A stretch of 64,000 bases of DNA from Amborella trichopoda (Eukaryota; Streptophyta; Magnoliopsida; Amborellales; Amborellaceae), in the NCBI RefSeq assembly GCF_000471905.2, contig NW_006500351.1, forward strand, positions 640,328-704,327, read 5' to 3'. This document shows, piece by piece, positions 25,601 to 39,466 of this stretch (position 1 is the first letter of the stretch; each line of letters begins with the position of its first letter). The notes below the pieces were generated by a model, which was not told the origin of the DNA, searched no databases, and saw nothing but the letters and a program-made list of their open reading frames with translations. A program made the translations under genes and the position numbers.

Positions 25601-28600
25601 GCATAGGAACCATGAAGGTTTGCCCCTTCTTACATACTCTGATCTTGTTGGTTTCTCTACTTTAATATGCTGGAAGTGCTTAGCCTTCTCACATGCCTTG
25701 CACTGTTCGCTCATTGTGGAACGACACTTACGGATCACTATAGCAGGGACCTCCAAAACTTCATCCAACTCATAGAGATTTGACCAGATGTTCGATCAAA
25801 TCTTCGAACAATACCAATCTCTACAATTGTCTTGAAGACATATTTGATGATAAATGAACCATAATGGATACGTTGGGAAAAGAAGGTGCTCTCAAAACGA
25901 CTCTCTAACATCCTCTCTCACACTGAACTATGCCACAATTGTTTTTGACCATGCAAACATTGTGAGTCTTTCAAATGCATTACTGGCATAGGATTGAGCT
26001 GAGAAAAACTGGCTCAGTTCTCTGGAGCTCCCCTCCGCCCTCCCTCTTCCCCTTCTCCTCATCCCCCCCCTTTTCCTCCCTCCTCCTTCCCTCTTTTACC
26101 CTCTTCTTCCCCTAAATCTCCTCACCTTCGTCTGCCTACTTTCCCTCCCAGTTATGAGAATTATGTCCATCTTCCAAGTTTCCCAAGCAACGTCATCCTC
26201 CACCGCGCGGTTCCCATCATCATCCCCCCTATTCCTTCCATCCCTTGCCTTCACCCACCTCCATTCCCCTTCGGGACCCCACTTCTGCATTTCTGTGGGC
26301 GGTAGCCGCACTTCTTTCATAAAAAAGGTGCTACCGTTCTCTTTGGTGGGTCAGTTCCATCCTCATCGCAACGACATCAGATGCATCTAACATTGGGTTG
26401 TGGATTCTTGGAGTGCCCTAGACATTTCCTGCTTAGACACTGTCCTCAGGTGAGATACTGTTCTCTTTCCCCTCAGAAGATTCCCTTCTCTTTGCTTTAA
26501 ACAATCATAACTGACATTTCAAGGGTGCTTCTCTCTCCTTGTCGCAATGGAATAGCGAACGGGGTGCTCGCAAACCTCTCAGGTTCTGGCTCAAAGCCTC
26601 CCACCTCCCTCTCCATGCTTGGAACGTCGATACTTTCCAGAAGATTAGAGAAGGCTGTAGAAAGTTCATGGTCGTTCACTCGAAATCTGCCAATCTCCTC
26701 CCCTTGGGTTCAATCCAAATACTGGTTTAAACCCCGTTCCCCTTTTTCATCCCCCCTGCACTTTGGTTGGAGATTGATGGATTTTACTTTCAGGTTCCCG
26801 TCTCTTGGTCTCAAGTCTTCACTGGGTCTCTTGACCAGTCGTTAAACTCCACCACCTCCTCCTCTGGTCTAAAGTTTTTGGCCAATAGCTCCTCTCAGCT
26901 TTAGTCACGTTGGACCACTATCTCCCGCGAGCTTCCGGCTAAAGCCCGTTGTCAATGCAGATCTCATCATTGAAGGGCCTTAGGTGCTCTTAAACCTCCT
27001 TAAAATTTCCACCCTCTTCCCAATCCGTCGGCCTAGAGAGCCCCTTCAAGGCAAATGATTGGCCCTTCCCTTCCAGCCACACGTCGATGGCCTTGACCAT
27101 TCCTCGGTCTCACCTTCCCCACCGATGGAGACAGATGGCCTGTTGGCACCGCCTCACACAGCCCTCCTCGTCCCAACATTTGTCTCGAGTGTGTCCTCAA
27201 CCCCCTCATGCGATCCCCTGATTGGTCATGTGGAGCACCTCACCCCCTCCTCCAGGTTTGTGCCACATGGAAAGTCACTCCCCTTTCCTTCATCATTGCT
27301 TGCTACCCCACCTTTTTCCCACCTCCAAAAGTTGTGCCTAGATCACCGTCAGACGGCCGCCCAGTTTGTGCAGTCCCAAATACTGCCGCTTGCGACCCTT
27401 CTCGGCTCCCTCCTCTGCAAGGGGTCAACATCGTCTGTGCCACCTCACCAACGCTCATCTCTCCTCCCCTCACCTGCTCTGCCACTTTCTTTAGGTTTCA
27501 AGTTGAGCCGCCTCTTTAGCTTGCGGCCCCATCCCCATCCCCACCCCCACCCAACACCTTGATTGGTGCAACCCAGTTAGTGTCCTCTCCTAGAGGTCCT
27601 TATCCCAACCCCTCGCTTATGCCTGTTGTCCCCCCCCCTCTTCTGGCAGCCCTCCTTTGGCCCCCTTATCTCCCCATCCCTCCCCTCTCAGTTTCATGCC
27701 ATCCTTTTTCTCTACCTTAGCCCTCGTCTTCCCCTCCCTATTTCCCTTCCTTTCTTTTCTCCTTGTTACCTTGCCCTCATCTTATTCCCCTACCCATCTA
27801 CCTCTCAGAAGCCCTTTTCTTCCTTCTTCTCTTCTGGTTTTCTCTCCCCTCTCTTCTCGGCTCCCACCTCCCTTGTAACCCTTTTCCCTTTATCTTACTC
27901 TAATCTCCCCCCTATTCTTGCCCTCCCTTCAAGTTTTGATCCCTATTTTGTCCCTCCCCCATCACCCTCTTCATCTTCTTTCTCTCCCCCCCCCCCCTCT
28001 ATGGCACCCCTCGCCCGCCCCTCCCCATCCTTATCTCCCTCAACCTCGCTTGGCTGGCCCTATATCTGGATCCCCATCACATACCCCTCTCCTCCTCCCC
28101 TCCTCCTTTATAGCCCAGCTCGGCTATTGGAATCTCCTGTCTTCTCGAAAGCCTATTCAGACTCTTTTTTGGATGGTTCGTACTCTTTTGTGGACTCCTC
28201 CTTTGTCCAGGCTTTTGATTCGGCGCAAGGCGACGTATCCTGAGTCCTCCAGGTCATGTGCTTTAAATTTAATGGCCCCAAAGTTGGTTCTTGATGAGCT
28301 CATGCAGGCGGAATCCAAAGGAAAAGCTAGTTTAAAGGGAAAACAGGAGTTTTCGAATCATGGTTGGGGATTAATTATGACAAAGGAGATAGCTTCAGAC
28401 CCCCTTCCCCTCCTAGTGCCCTGGGGCCTTCAACAGACCTAGGCGCTCGTCCAGGTGTAATCCCTCTATTGCCCTGCCCTTTTGAGATTGTCATTTGGAA
28501 TATCAGGGGCTTAGGCCAGTCCCACAAAGTAAGGGTCGTCCGTGAACTTTGCGTGAAGCATCCCCCCTCCCTTCTTGCCATTAGTGAAATCAAGATGCCT

Positions 28601-31600
28601 TTCCCCCCCCCCCCCCCTCCATGGAAATTCGTCATTTGTGGGGCCACAGACCTTGTGACTAGGTGGCCCTTGATGCTCAATGTGCCTCTAGAGGAATTTT
28701 GGGTTATTTGGGACCCCACTCTTTACCTCTCGCAAAACTCCATTATCAGCAATTTCTCTGTAACTATCGCTCACTAGGCTGTCAGACAACCTACTATTGA
28801 AATGCACGACAGTCTAGGCCCCAACCAAGATAACCGCAGGGACTCATTTTGGGCTGAACTTGACTCCCGGGCTTCAGTTTCCCCCTCCATTTGGTGTTTA
28901 GGAGGGGACTTTAATGTCACTCGATGGTCACATTTACGGAACTTCAACCTTTCTGTTACCCGGCCATGATCCTTTTTTCAGACTTCATCTCAAGCCACCA
29001 ACTCATTGACATCTCTCTGGAAGGAGCCCTTTTTACGTGGTCTAACCATTCTTCCAACCCCTCTCTCTCCAAAATCGATCGATTTCTTATGTCTTTGGAT
29101 TGGGACAACTTTTTTTGTGGTTCCCACTCTGTTGCTTTGCCCAAGCCTACCTCAAACCATCATCCGATCCTCCTCGATACCCAGTCCGTCTCTAGAGGGT
29201 CCAAACCGTTTCATTTTTAGCTGGTCTGGCTTGAAGAGACCAATTTCCCCAACCTGGTCAAATCTTGGTGGGAATCCTTTTCTCCCCTTGTGTCTGGATG
29301 GGCCAGCTTTCGTTTACAGCAAAACCTGCAAATTCTCAAATTTCACCTCAAGTTATGGATCTCCCAAACCCTTGGTAACTTCCACGGCCATAAGGAGGCC
29401 CTTCTTCGATCAATTCGACATTGGGACGTCACCGAGGAGACGAGAACCCTCATGCTGAACAACTTGGAGTTCCGATCCAAAGCTATACTTGAATATCACC
29501 AAATCCTCCACAAGAAGGAGATCTATTAGGCCCAAAGAGCCAAGGTCAAATGGCTGAAGATCAGTGTTCTCAATACTCGCTATTTTCATAAGGTAGACAA
29601 CTGTCATAAAAGAGAAAACTCTATAACTCACCTCAAGGTCGACAATTTGATCATAGATCAACCCCAGCTCATTGAACATGCTGCGGTCCAGTTCTTTACC
29701 CGTCTTTTTGTTGCTCTGCCTGGGCTTAGACTCACCATGGACGATTTGTCCATCCTTCCTTTTCCCCAAGACCAATCCAGCTGGATAGAACAACCTTTCT
29801 CTGAGGAAGAAATTTTGGCTGCCATCAAAGACTTCAGTCCCGACCGTGCCCCTGTACCAAATGGGTACCCCATGTTCTCTTTTAAATCTTTTTGGGAAAC
29901 TCTTCGGCTTGATATCCTTGCCTACTTCTCTTAGTTCCATTCTAGAGGAGTGGTGGGGAAAGCCATGAACATAACTTTCATGGCCTTTATCCCGAAGGTT
30001 AAAGGGGCAGAGGAACTCAAAGATTTCTGACCAATTAGTGTCATCAACAGCTCCTACAAACTCCTATCCAAAGTTTTGGCAACTCGGCTAAAGGCTGTTC
30101 TTAACTGGGTTATTTCTCCTATACATGGAGCATCTGTTAAGGACCATCAAATCCTTGATGGGCCACTCATACTCACGAGTGTGTCCACAGTCATATGATT
30201 TCAAAAGCCCCTGGTATCATCTTAAAACTTGATCGGGAGAAAGCTTACGACTACGTCGATTGGTCGATCCTTGATGAGACCCTGAGAAGGATGGCCTTGG
30301 GGCCCAAATGGAGAAAATGGTTGCCCGGGTGTATCTCTAGTCCTGTTTTTTCACTTTTGATCAATGGATCACCAAAGGGCTTCTTCCCTGCCTCCAGAGG
30401 CATTCGCCAAGGGGACCCCTTGTCGCCGTTCCTCTATGCTATCGTGGCCGAAGTGTTCAGAAATTCCATCTCCAGGTTCTACCAAGCAGGGATTCTATGG
30501 GGCTTCCAGACCAGCACCCATGGCGCCATCATCTCCCACCTCCAATACACGGATGACACCTTGGTCTTCTGTGATGTCTCAAGCCAGCAGGTCGACGCAC
30601 TCCTCTTCTTGAGGTGCTTTCAGCTGGCCACTGGCTTCAAGGTTAACTTTGCCAAGACTAAAATGATGGGTGTCAATTCAGACCCATCCTTTTCCCAGTC
30701 CATGGCCGAAAAACAAGGATGCTCAGTCAACAAATTACCTTCTTCATATCTCAGTCTCCCTCGGTGCTTAGGCATGCCCCGCCTTCACCTTTGGAGCCAT
30801 ATTCTGGACAAGTTCTTTGCAGACTGGAAAGGAAGATTTCTCTCCAAGGCAGGCAAGCTCACACTTATTAAGGGAACCCTTTCTAATGCCCCAATTTACC
30901 AAATGTCCTAGTTTAATATCCCTGCCTCTATTGCCGCAAGGCTGGAAAGGTTGATGCGTGACTTCTGTTGGTCAGGGGACAATGGCCACAAATACCATCT
31001 CATTTCTTGGCCCTAGCTGTGTAGGACGAAAGCCCTTGAAGGCTTAGGCATTCGCAGTCTCAGAGCCCATAATACTGGCCTCATGGGTAAATGGTGGTGG
31101 CGTTATGCCACTCAGCCTCATCAACTTTGGAGGGAAGTCATCCGCCACAAATACTGTTGCAGAAGTGACAACTGGACACCAAGGTGCAGGCTCAGCGGCA
31201 TTATCTCGGGTTTTTGGAAGTCGGTACTCCATTGTCGTGATCTCTTCCTCCACCATATCCGTTTCCGCCTCAGGGCACGAAACGAAGTCAACTCTGGCTA
31301 GATCCCTGGTTAGGGTTGCCCACTCAAGGATCTTTTCCCCAATCTGTTTTCCCTTACACACGATATTCACTCCTTGGTTGCAGAAAATTTCACTTTGAAT
31401 GGGTCGGCCAGATTTTGGACCCCCAACTTTAGGAGACCTCTATTCGATCATGAGCTCGAAGATTTTGGGGCTCTAGCTGAACTGGTGCACTCGGTTTTCC
31501 TCGTCCTCAATGGCGAAGACAAGTTCATCTGGGCACCTGCTAGTTCAGGCACTTTCTCTGTATCTTCATTCTTTCGTGCCCTGAACTACCCCATTAGCCC

Positions 31601-34600
31601 ATCTCTCCCCCCTCTCTTCATTGCCTCTAAGGCCTGGTTTCCTTTCATCCCTCCTAGAAATCAAGTCCTTTGTTGGGTGGATCTCTATGGAAGAGTTTTA
31701 ACCATCGACCAAATCCAAAAGAAGGGACTCCCCTACCCCAAACGTTGCATCATGTGCACAGCAGCAGAAGAAACCAATGAACACCTTTTTATCCGCTGTG
31801 TAGTCGCCTATGCTCTGTGGAGCAACCTGCTCCTATTCTTCAATTGGTATTGGGTCACCCCTCAGTTTATCCCTCACCTATTCGAGGCCTTCCTCTCCCT
31901 GCCTTGGCCAAAAGCCAGTTGCATTCTGTGAAGGGCCTCTGTTGCTGCCACAGTTTGGGTCTTATGGACCAAAAGGAACAATAGAACTTTCAGGAGCATT
32001 AAGTCCTCCCTTACCTTCATGATCAACAAGATTCGAAGGTTGGTCTCCTTTTGGGCCAAAAATCGTATGCTCTTCAAAGATTTTGCATACTGTGACCTTT
32101 TCAGCAATTGGCAGTCCTTGTTATCTTTACCAACTCCGAGAATCTCTCGGGCTTCTCTTTGGAGACCCCCAGAGGAGGGAAACATCAAGCTAAACTTAGG
32201 TGATTTCTCGCTAGGAAACCCTAGACCCTCTGGTATAGGGGAATTATTCAGAATACATGATGGCAGCATCTTCCTGAGGGCCTGGCCTTATTAAAGGGTC
32301 TTCGCAAGTTTAACTCTTCCTGGAGTTCTGTGCTTTGCGTGGAAGGGGATTCAAGGAACGCTATAGCTTGGGCATCCAATCCTCCCTCTTGCCTGTGGTG
32401 AGTTGATCACATTTTTGAAGAGATACTGCAAATTTCCAGGAACCTTCAGGTCTCCTGGAACCACATCTTTAGGGAATCCAATTCCGCAGCTGATGTCCTG
32501 GCCAGGGAAAGAGCCTATTCCAACCCAACCTAGGTGACCTAGGCCCATTTCGCCCCCTGCTTTTGTAATCAGTTGCTCTTTTTCTTCCCTCGTAAAGCAT
32601 TCTTTGTCCCTCCCGGGGCCAATCTGTTAGGCACCCCTCTAGAGGGGGCGCCAATGTTTGTAAATTTTGATATGCTTAATGCAAGTGAACATTTTTAGGG
32701 GAAAAAAAACATCCTCTCACACTCTGGCTCATAGTTTCTGGAGCCTTGTAGGAAAAGTCACGGACCCACTCTAGAGCTAGGGATCTTGGATGGAACGTGG
32801 ATCCCTATATTGTAATCCTTGTTCCCAGGAGGTTTGAATCGTCGTTCTCAAGTGTATGGCATAGTGTATATGATGTTTCTCTCATCGGCACTGATTCATA
32901 TGCATTGATTATTGTTTATTGCCCAATGGTACTATGAACCACATATCATTCTCAATCCCTTCACATATTATTGTGATTCCTTGAGGAAGGAATTGCGCTT
33001 CCCTATGACAAGGATCGCACTTCCTTGATATAGGATCGCATGGACGACAATCCCAACCACAAGGAGCTTCCAATAACAAGGTTTCAAAAAACGCTAGGCG
33101 GCTTGCCTGGCACCCAGCGCCTAGGTGGGTGCCCAGAACCTCGGGCACCCTGTAATTTAAAAAAAATGAAAAACGCTTAGCTTGCCTAGGCGCCCGCTCA
33201 GGTGCATCCGCGGTACATCCGCCCGTGTAGGGCCGCTTGGGTCTAGGCGGGCGGATTTTTGGTCCAAGCCGCCTAGGCGCCAGGCGGACCGTTTTTTAAA
33301 ACATTGTCTAATAATCCGCGGTTCTGTGGACCTGGGCCAGCTCCCGCTCCCGGGAACGCACCCGCACCCACACCCAATAACTATGCTCAGGCTTTTCATG
33401 TAACCTTTCTCCACTGACCTTGATCCCTTCACTGTATAGAAAGTCTGAGTTTTCCACTCTTCAGTTTTATATACACTGTCAGATTTTGCACGTAACCAAT
33501 TTCGATATATAACTCAATTAAGATTTAAAAAAAAAGGAAGATAAAACATGGTATATTTCCATATTAATGTTTGGTTGCCTCCAAGGGCCTACCATATCCT
33601 TATCTACCAGATATCTTTTAGAGAAAACTCACAAAAAACTGAATTTTTAGAATTATCTTGTGTAGTTCAAATTATCAGGAGCTCGGGACGATGCTCGAGT
33701 AGAATCTTCAATCCCTACTGGCCCTGCACAACACTTAATTACTCCAGCGTTTCTCTCTCTGAAAATCCTTTGAAAACAGGCTGGGCTAGGATTTCCTTTG
33801 AGCTTATTTCAAAGTGGAGTTTTAATACTTTGGAATGTAGCTGCCTTGCTCCACCTTTGGATGATTAACCTTGGGACTGAACTCATGATTATCTTGAGCG
33901 TTAGACCTTCTGCCTCTCTATCTGTTTGAACTTTGATTGCTAGTCATTTGCTTATAGATTATGATGTTTCATCACATCACCTCAAAGAGGTGTTACACAT
34001 CATATTAGATGCCCTTAATTCTTCCTCTCTGTCCATGTAGTCTTGATAACTGCCAACATTTCAAGACCACAAAAAACATTAAAACCTTTTATTCCATTAA
34101 GTGCCACCCTTTTCCTAGACATGCACTCAATAAATCAAACACGACCCAAGTCAGGAATTTAATGTATTTGTTTCTTCCCAAGAAATTATCCTAATTCCTG
34201 TTTTGCTCTGATGAGCAGTTTGGATTGGTGAAAATGTTTGGAAGCCCAAGATATCAAGTACCTCTTAAGGGGTCATGAACTCCATGACATCCATGTTGAA
34301 TGTCTAGAGGAGCACGTGGGCCAGTAGGCATTGTATGATGGTTGTTCCTCTTGTACTTTCATATTGTGTGTTTACATTGTATGTGATATAATTGTGTTGC
34401 TCGATCCAGATATTGCCTTTCGTGAAACGGTCCCCTGAAATTTGAAAGAAGGGGATACAGAGAAACACAAAGAAAAGAATAAATGTAGGAATAAATTCAG
34501 AAAGTGGATGTCATTGTAGCTAAACATGATAAGAAAGATCTTTTTCATTGATATAATTCTGTGATTTTTCTTTCATTGAAATCCAGGTAAACAATGTAAA

Positions 34601-37274
34601 GCAACTAGTGTAATGACTTTTATGCTATCCTCAACTGTTTCAACTTTTATTTTATTTTATTCTGATAATGGGTTTTTTATTTTTTAATAATACTTATAAT
34701 AGATCTATGTAAAAAGCTTCCACCCTATCTCCATGTCTTTATCCTTTGTTGTTAAAGCTATCAATTATTCAATTACTGCATCTGTCCCTGCTATATTTGC
34801 AACATGTCCTTGTAGTAGAGCCTAACCACTTCCTGCTTCATCAACTAGAGCATTACTTGTGGCAACATATTAAAGTTCTAATTATTTAAAATTTTAAATT
34901 AAACTCTAGGGCCTCATCCAACTATTCTCAACCTTCAAGACTCAATGCTTCCCAGCCCTCAAGCCACAACATAAATGGCTGCTTTCTCATACACTGAGAC
35001 GGTGGGACCTCGTCGAGTTGTCTTTCCAGACCGCTTTGGCTTGTTCTCAATCCTCACACCCAATTCCCATTCGACAATCAGGAATCGTCCAGACTGCCAG
35101 GGGTACCTAAATATTTCCTCAAAAACCTCTACCCCCCTCTATGTGCCCTCTCAACTACACTAATCCCGTCCTCCTCCAATAAATCAAAAACCATACCACA
35201 AACATCACATTCACCGCAAAGTCCATCTATTCTCCTCTCATCCTCCTCAACCCATCCTAAATCGCAATCAAATGAAATTATCCCATTTACCCCTGTACTC
35301 TTGACCCTGGAACCATAGCAACATGAAAAACGTTCCAAGAGAACTAATATCTTTGGATTCAGAGTCTTTTCTTCTTCTCTATGGATTCAGAGGAAATTGA
35401 AAGGGTCGCTGGAGCAGAGGGAATCACTGACCATATGCTCCAAGTCATGTGCTTTATTTATGAAGGGCTTGTTGAAGAAATTCGTCAGGCTCTTAGTATC
35501 TTCTAAGATTCTGAAGACAGAGGGAGAGGTGTTAGAGCGCTCAAAAATTTAATCTGGCTGTTGATCCAGTGGTGGTCATGTTTTTAGGTCCAGAGATGAG
35601 CTGAATTGGGGCTCTCCAAAAAACGTACAATTCCTGAAGAAATAAAGCTGAAACAAGGAAAACGTGAGCAGTTTGATTAACCACTTTGAGAAGAGAGCCT
35701 TGCATAATGAAATCGACAATCTTGATCCAATTAAACAGACTAAAGATTTATAATTAGTGAAAAAACACGAAGAATAAAGGTCAAAACTGAATTCCTAAAC
35801 ATTATCAAGCAATAGAAGATCTTATGATACCAACACTCTAGAATCAAGTGGCTCAAAGAGGGTGAATGTAATGTTGCTTTCCTCTACAAGACAACAAACT
35901 ACCAAAGGAGGAGTAAAGTCTTGAGCATGACCATTGGTTAAGGGCCCACACCAAGGAGACCCCTTGTCCTCCTTCCTCGTTATTATTATACCCAAGATAT
36001 TTGTTTAGAAAGTCAGCTCGGCCAAGGTACTTGGACCCTGGTGGATGCGAGTTATTCGGCCGAGTTCATGTCATGTTAAAAAAAGGAATAACAAAATAAA
36101 TTAAGGTATATATAATAAGATACTTATTTTTATGACTGGCACTCATGTAGCGTACTGGTAAGTGCTTATGGCCCCTCGCCAATCGGTCTAGGTATCAAAT
36201 CCTGCTGCTGACCCATTGTACATTATTTTGTGAACCCCAAGGCTTCTTTTTTTATTTTTAAGATAAAATAAGGAACATGTATTTTTTAGTAAAAAAATAG
36301 GAATCATTGCTGGTGGGATTTGAATCATGGATGGGAGACTGCTGAGGCATGCGTGATAGCCAAAAAGCAAGTTATACACCATGTGGTAGTTATTGTGGAT
36401 ATGTAATATATATAATAATCGGTACATAGTACTCGGCTTCGCCAATCGGCCGAGGTCGAGTGACTCGTCCGAGTTCAAGTCTCCATGTTCGAGTCTAAAA
36501 ACAGTGCCCAAGATTCTCAGTAGATCTATTAGCAAACTGTACACCCCAAACTGGTTCAAGACTTCATATCTTTGAGTGAGGCAAACTTTAATACGCAGAT
36601 GACATCCCCATCTTATGTGATGCAAATTCTCAGCAAGTGGAAAACCTTTTGCCTTTCATTACGTGCTTCAAGCTTGCAGTGGCCTAAAAGTTTAACCTGG
36701 CCAAAACCAAACTCATTAGGGTTGGTTTGCCCCTAATCAAAGTTCAAGAACTAGGCAAAAGGATAGGTTGTAACATGGGTATACATTCAAAGAAATATCT
36801 GGGCCTCCCTTTGTGCCTAGATAAGCCTCGGAAACCTCAACGGAGAGGTTTGAATGCATGCTGGTTGCATGGAATGTACCACCCTATTAAATGTACCTTA
36901 TCCAAATATTCTGGTATTCCAAATGTCAATCTTTAGGATGTCAGCTCCCATTATGAACAAGTTGGGTCATGAGGGACTTCCTGTGAAGTGCTGCTAGAGG
37001 AGTGCAGAAATTTCATTAGTAAGATTGGAATCCATTTATAATCCCAAAAGGCCAGGGAAAGAAGGGTGGGTGGGTGGGGTGGGGGGGGGGGCATCAAAAT
37101 TTTTTTGACCGGGCCTAGGCCAGCCTAACCTTAGAGCCCACAGCCCAAAGAATGCGTGTCTCTATGTACCATTTATAAGACCAAAAGGGCAAGGGAGAGA
37201 CAGAATCAGGAAACTTTTGGATCAGGGCTAGGCCACCCTGACCTGTCGTAGCCCAACCCAAAAATGTGTGTATG

Positions 37275-37310
<36 letters not shown>

Positions 37311-38418
37311 GAAAAATGCTGAGATTAGCCCACTAGCTCATATGAGCCCAACGGCTCAGATTGAATCTGGGCCATCTGACGATCACGACCTCTTGGTACT
37401 TGAATTTTAATTTTGTTTCTACGAATCCAAATATCTTGAAATTTAAGGCGTCCATTCTTCTCATCAAGGTGCTCCTAATAAAAATATTTCAAAAATAGTT
37501 CGCAAACATTAAATTGACCAAAATACCCCTGAAACTTTTTAGGGGTATTTTGGTCAATTTATTTCTTGCAAAAAATTTTTTTTTGATATTTTTATTAGAT
37601 TCTCCTATTTTTGAAGAATACATGCTTAAAATTTCAAATTATTTGGATTCGTAGAAAAAAAATTAAAATTAAAATTAGAAATGAGGCTGTGACCGTCAGA
37701 TCAGCCCAGATTCATTCTGGGCCGTTGGGTTCATATGAACACATATGTTCATATGAGCTAGTGGGCTATATATATATATATATGAAAGAGACTACACAGC
37801 GCCTATGGACGAAAATAAATAGTATTTTTGGCCATAGGGGCATCGCTGTCCATTTTTTTTGGACGGCGTGGAGTTTTCGACCGCCACATACCTAGCAAGT
37901 CCGTGGCGGTCAAAAAAGCACGCGGAACCGCAATAGATGGCGCCCTGTTCGTTGTGGTTCCGTTTGAAATACCGCCACAGACATAGCAAGTCTGTGGTAT
38001 ATAGGGATAATCTAAACTTCACAACCCTTCAAATTACAAAGGTTCAATATAGAGTGAGTTGTGAAAGGCGGATTTATTAATTTTGTAGTCTATTTTTTAA
38101 AAAAAGATACTTTTGTGGGGCAATTTTGTAAATATTACTACAAGACAAAAGGCTACTTTTGTCATCTCTGTAAGGGTAAAGTTGAAAGTTTAACTAAAGA
38201 ACAAGGGCACTATACAAATAAAGTTTCAGGACACTAACTTCTAAAATGCTATTGTACTTTTGTAAAAAATTTCAAATTTACCCTTGCTAGATGGTAAAAT
38301 TACCTATTTAAATAATTTTTTTAAAGAAAAAGTAATGATTGTTTTGATAAATATGCCAATCACAACCCCTTCTAACGTGAACCATTGTATTTTAAGGGGT
38401 TGTTAACCCTAGAAAAAT

Positions 38419-38453
<35 letters not shown>

Positions 38454-39428
38454 GATATTANNNNNNNNNNNNNNNNNNNNNNNNNNNNNNNNNNNNNNNN
38501 NNNNNNNNNNNNNNNNNNNNNNNNNNNNNNNNNNNNNNNNNNNNNNNNNNNNNNNNNNNNNNNNNNNNNNNNNNNNNNNNNNNNNNNNNNNNNNNNNNNN
38601 NNNNNNNNNNNNNNNNNNNNNNNNNNNNNNNNNNNNNNNNNNNNNNNNNNNNNNNNNNNNNNNNNNNNNNNNNNNNNNNNNNNNNNNNNNNNNNNNNNNN
38701 NNNNNNNNNNNNNNNNNNNNNNNNNNNNNNNNNNNNNNNNNNNNNNNNNNNNNNNNNNNNNNNNNNNNNNNNNNNNNNNNNNNNNNNNNNNNNNNNNNNN
38801 NNNNNNNNNNNNNNNNNNNNNNNNNNNNNNNNNNNNNNNNNNNNNNNNNNNNNNNNNNNNNNNNNNNNNNNNNNNNNNNNNNNNNNNNNNNNNNNNNNNN
38901 NNNNNNNNNNNNNNNNNNNNNNNNNNNNNNNNNNNNNNNNNNNNNNNNNNNNNNNNNNNNNNNNNNNNNNNNNNNNNNNNNNNNNNNNNNNNNNNNNNNN
39001 NNNNNNNNNNNNNNNNNNNNNNNNNNNNNNNNNNNNNNNNNNNNNNNNNNNNNNNNNNNNNNNNNNNNNNNNNNNNNNNNNNNNNNNNNNNNNNNNNNNN
39101 NNNNNNNNNNNNNNNNNNNNNNNNNNNNNNNNNNNNNNNNNNNNNNNNNNNNNNNNNNNNNNNNNNNNNNNNNNNNNNNNNNNNNNNNNNNNNNNNNNNN
39201 NNNNNNNNNNNNNNNNNNNNNNNNNNNNNNNNNNNNNNNNNNNNNNNNNNNNNNNNNNNNNNNNNNNNNNNNNNNNNNNNNNNNNNNNNNNNNNNNNNNN
39301 NNNNNNNNNNNNNNNNNNNNNNNNNNNNNNNNNNNNNNNNNNNNNNNNNNNNNNNNNNNNNNNNNNNNNNNNNNNNNNNNNNNNNNNNNNNNNNNNNNNN
39401 NNNNNNNNNNNNNNGGAGAGTTTCTATA

Positions 39429-39466
<38 letters not shown>

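Larger units (their letters stand above)
25925..32707 (+). mobile_element. Nearly full-length L1-type LINE
   Basis: It is flanked by AACATCCTCTCTCACACT (25,907-25,924) and AACATCCTCTCACACT (32,708-32,723), a target duplication differing by one TC step. The 3' end is a short poly-A (32,702-32,709). In order it holds an ORF1 region with a DUF4283-like block, then ORF2 with endonuclease, reverse transcriptase, zf-RVT and RNase H. All are interrupted by stops and frameshifts. The + strand of the 5' half is strikingly pyrimidine-rich (27,550-28,120). It lies in CBL10 intron 8, sense to the gene. Confidence 0.85.

Noticed and set aside
27059-28442. Several long open frames rich in Pro, Ser and Leu
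   Set aside because: They lie in the pyrimidine-rich ORF1 part of the LINE, where all frames tend to stay open. They are not independent genes.
35129-35338. Cysteine-containing minus-strand frame (GLCGECDVC)
   Set aside because: Cysteine spacing does not match a zinc-binding family I can name, and there is no supporting exon or promoter.
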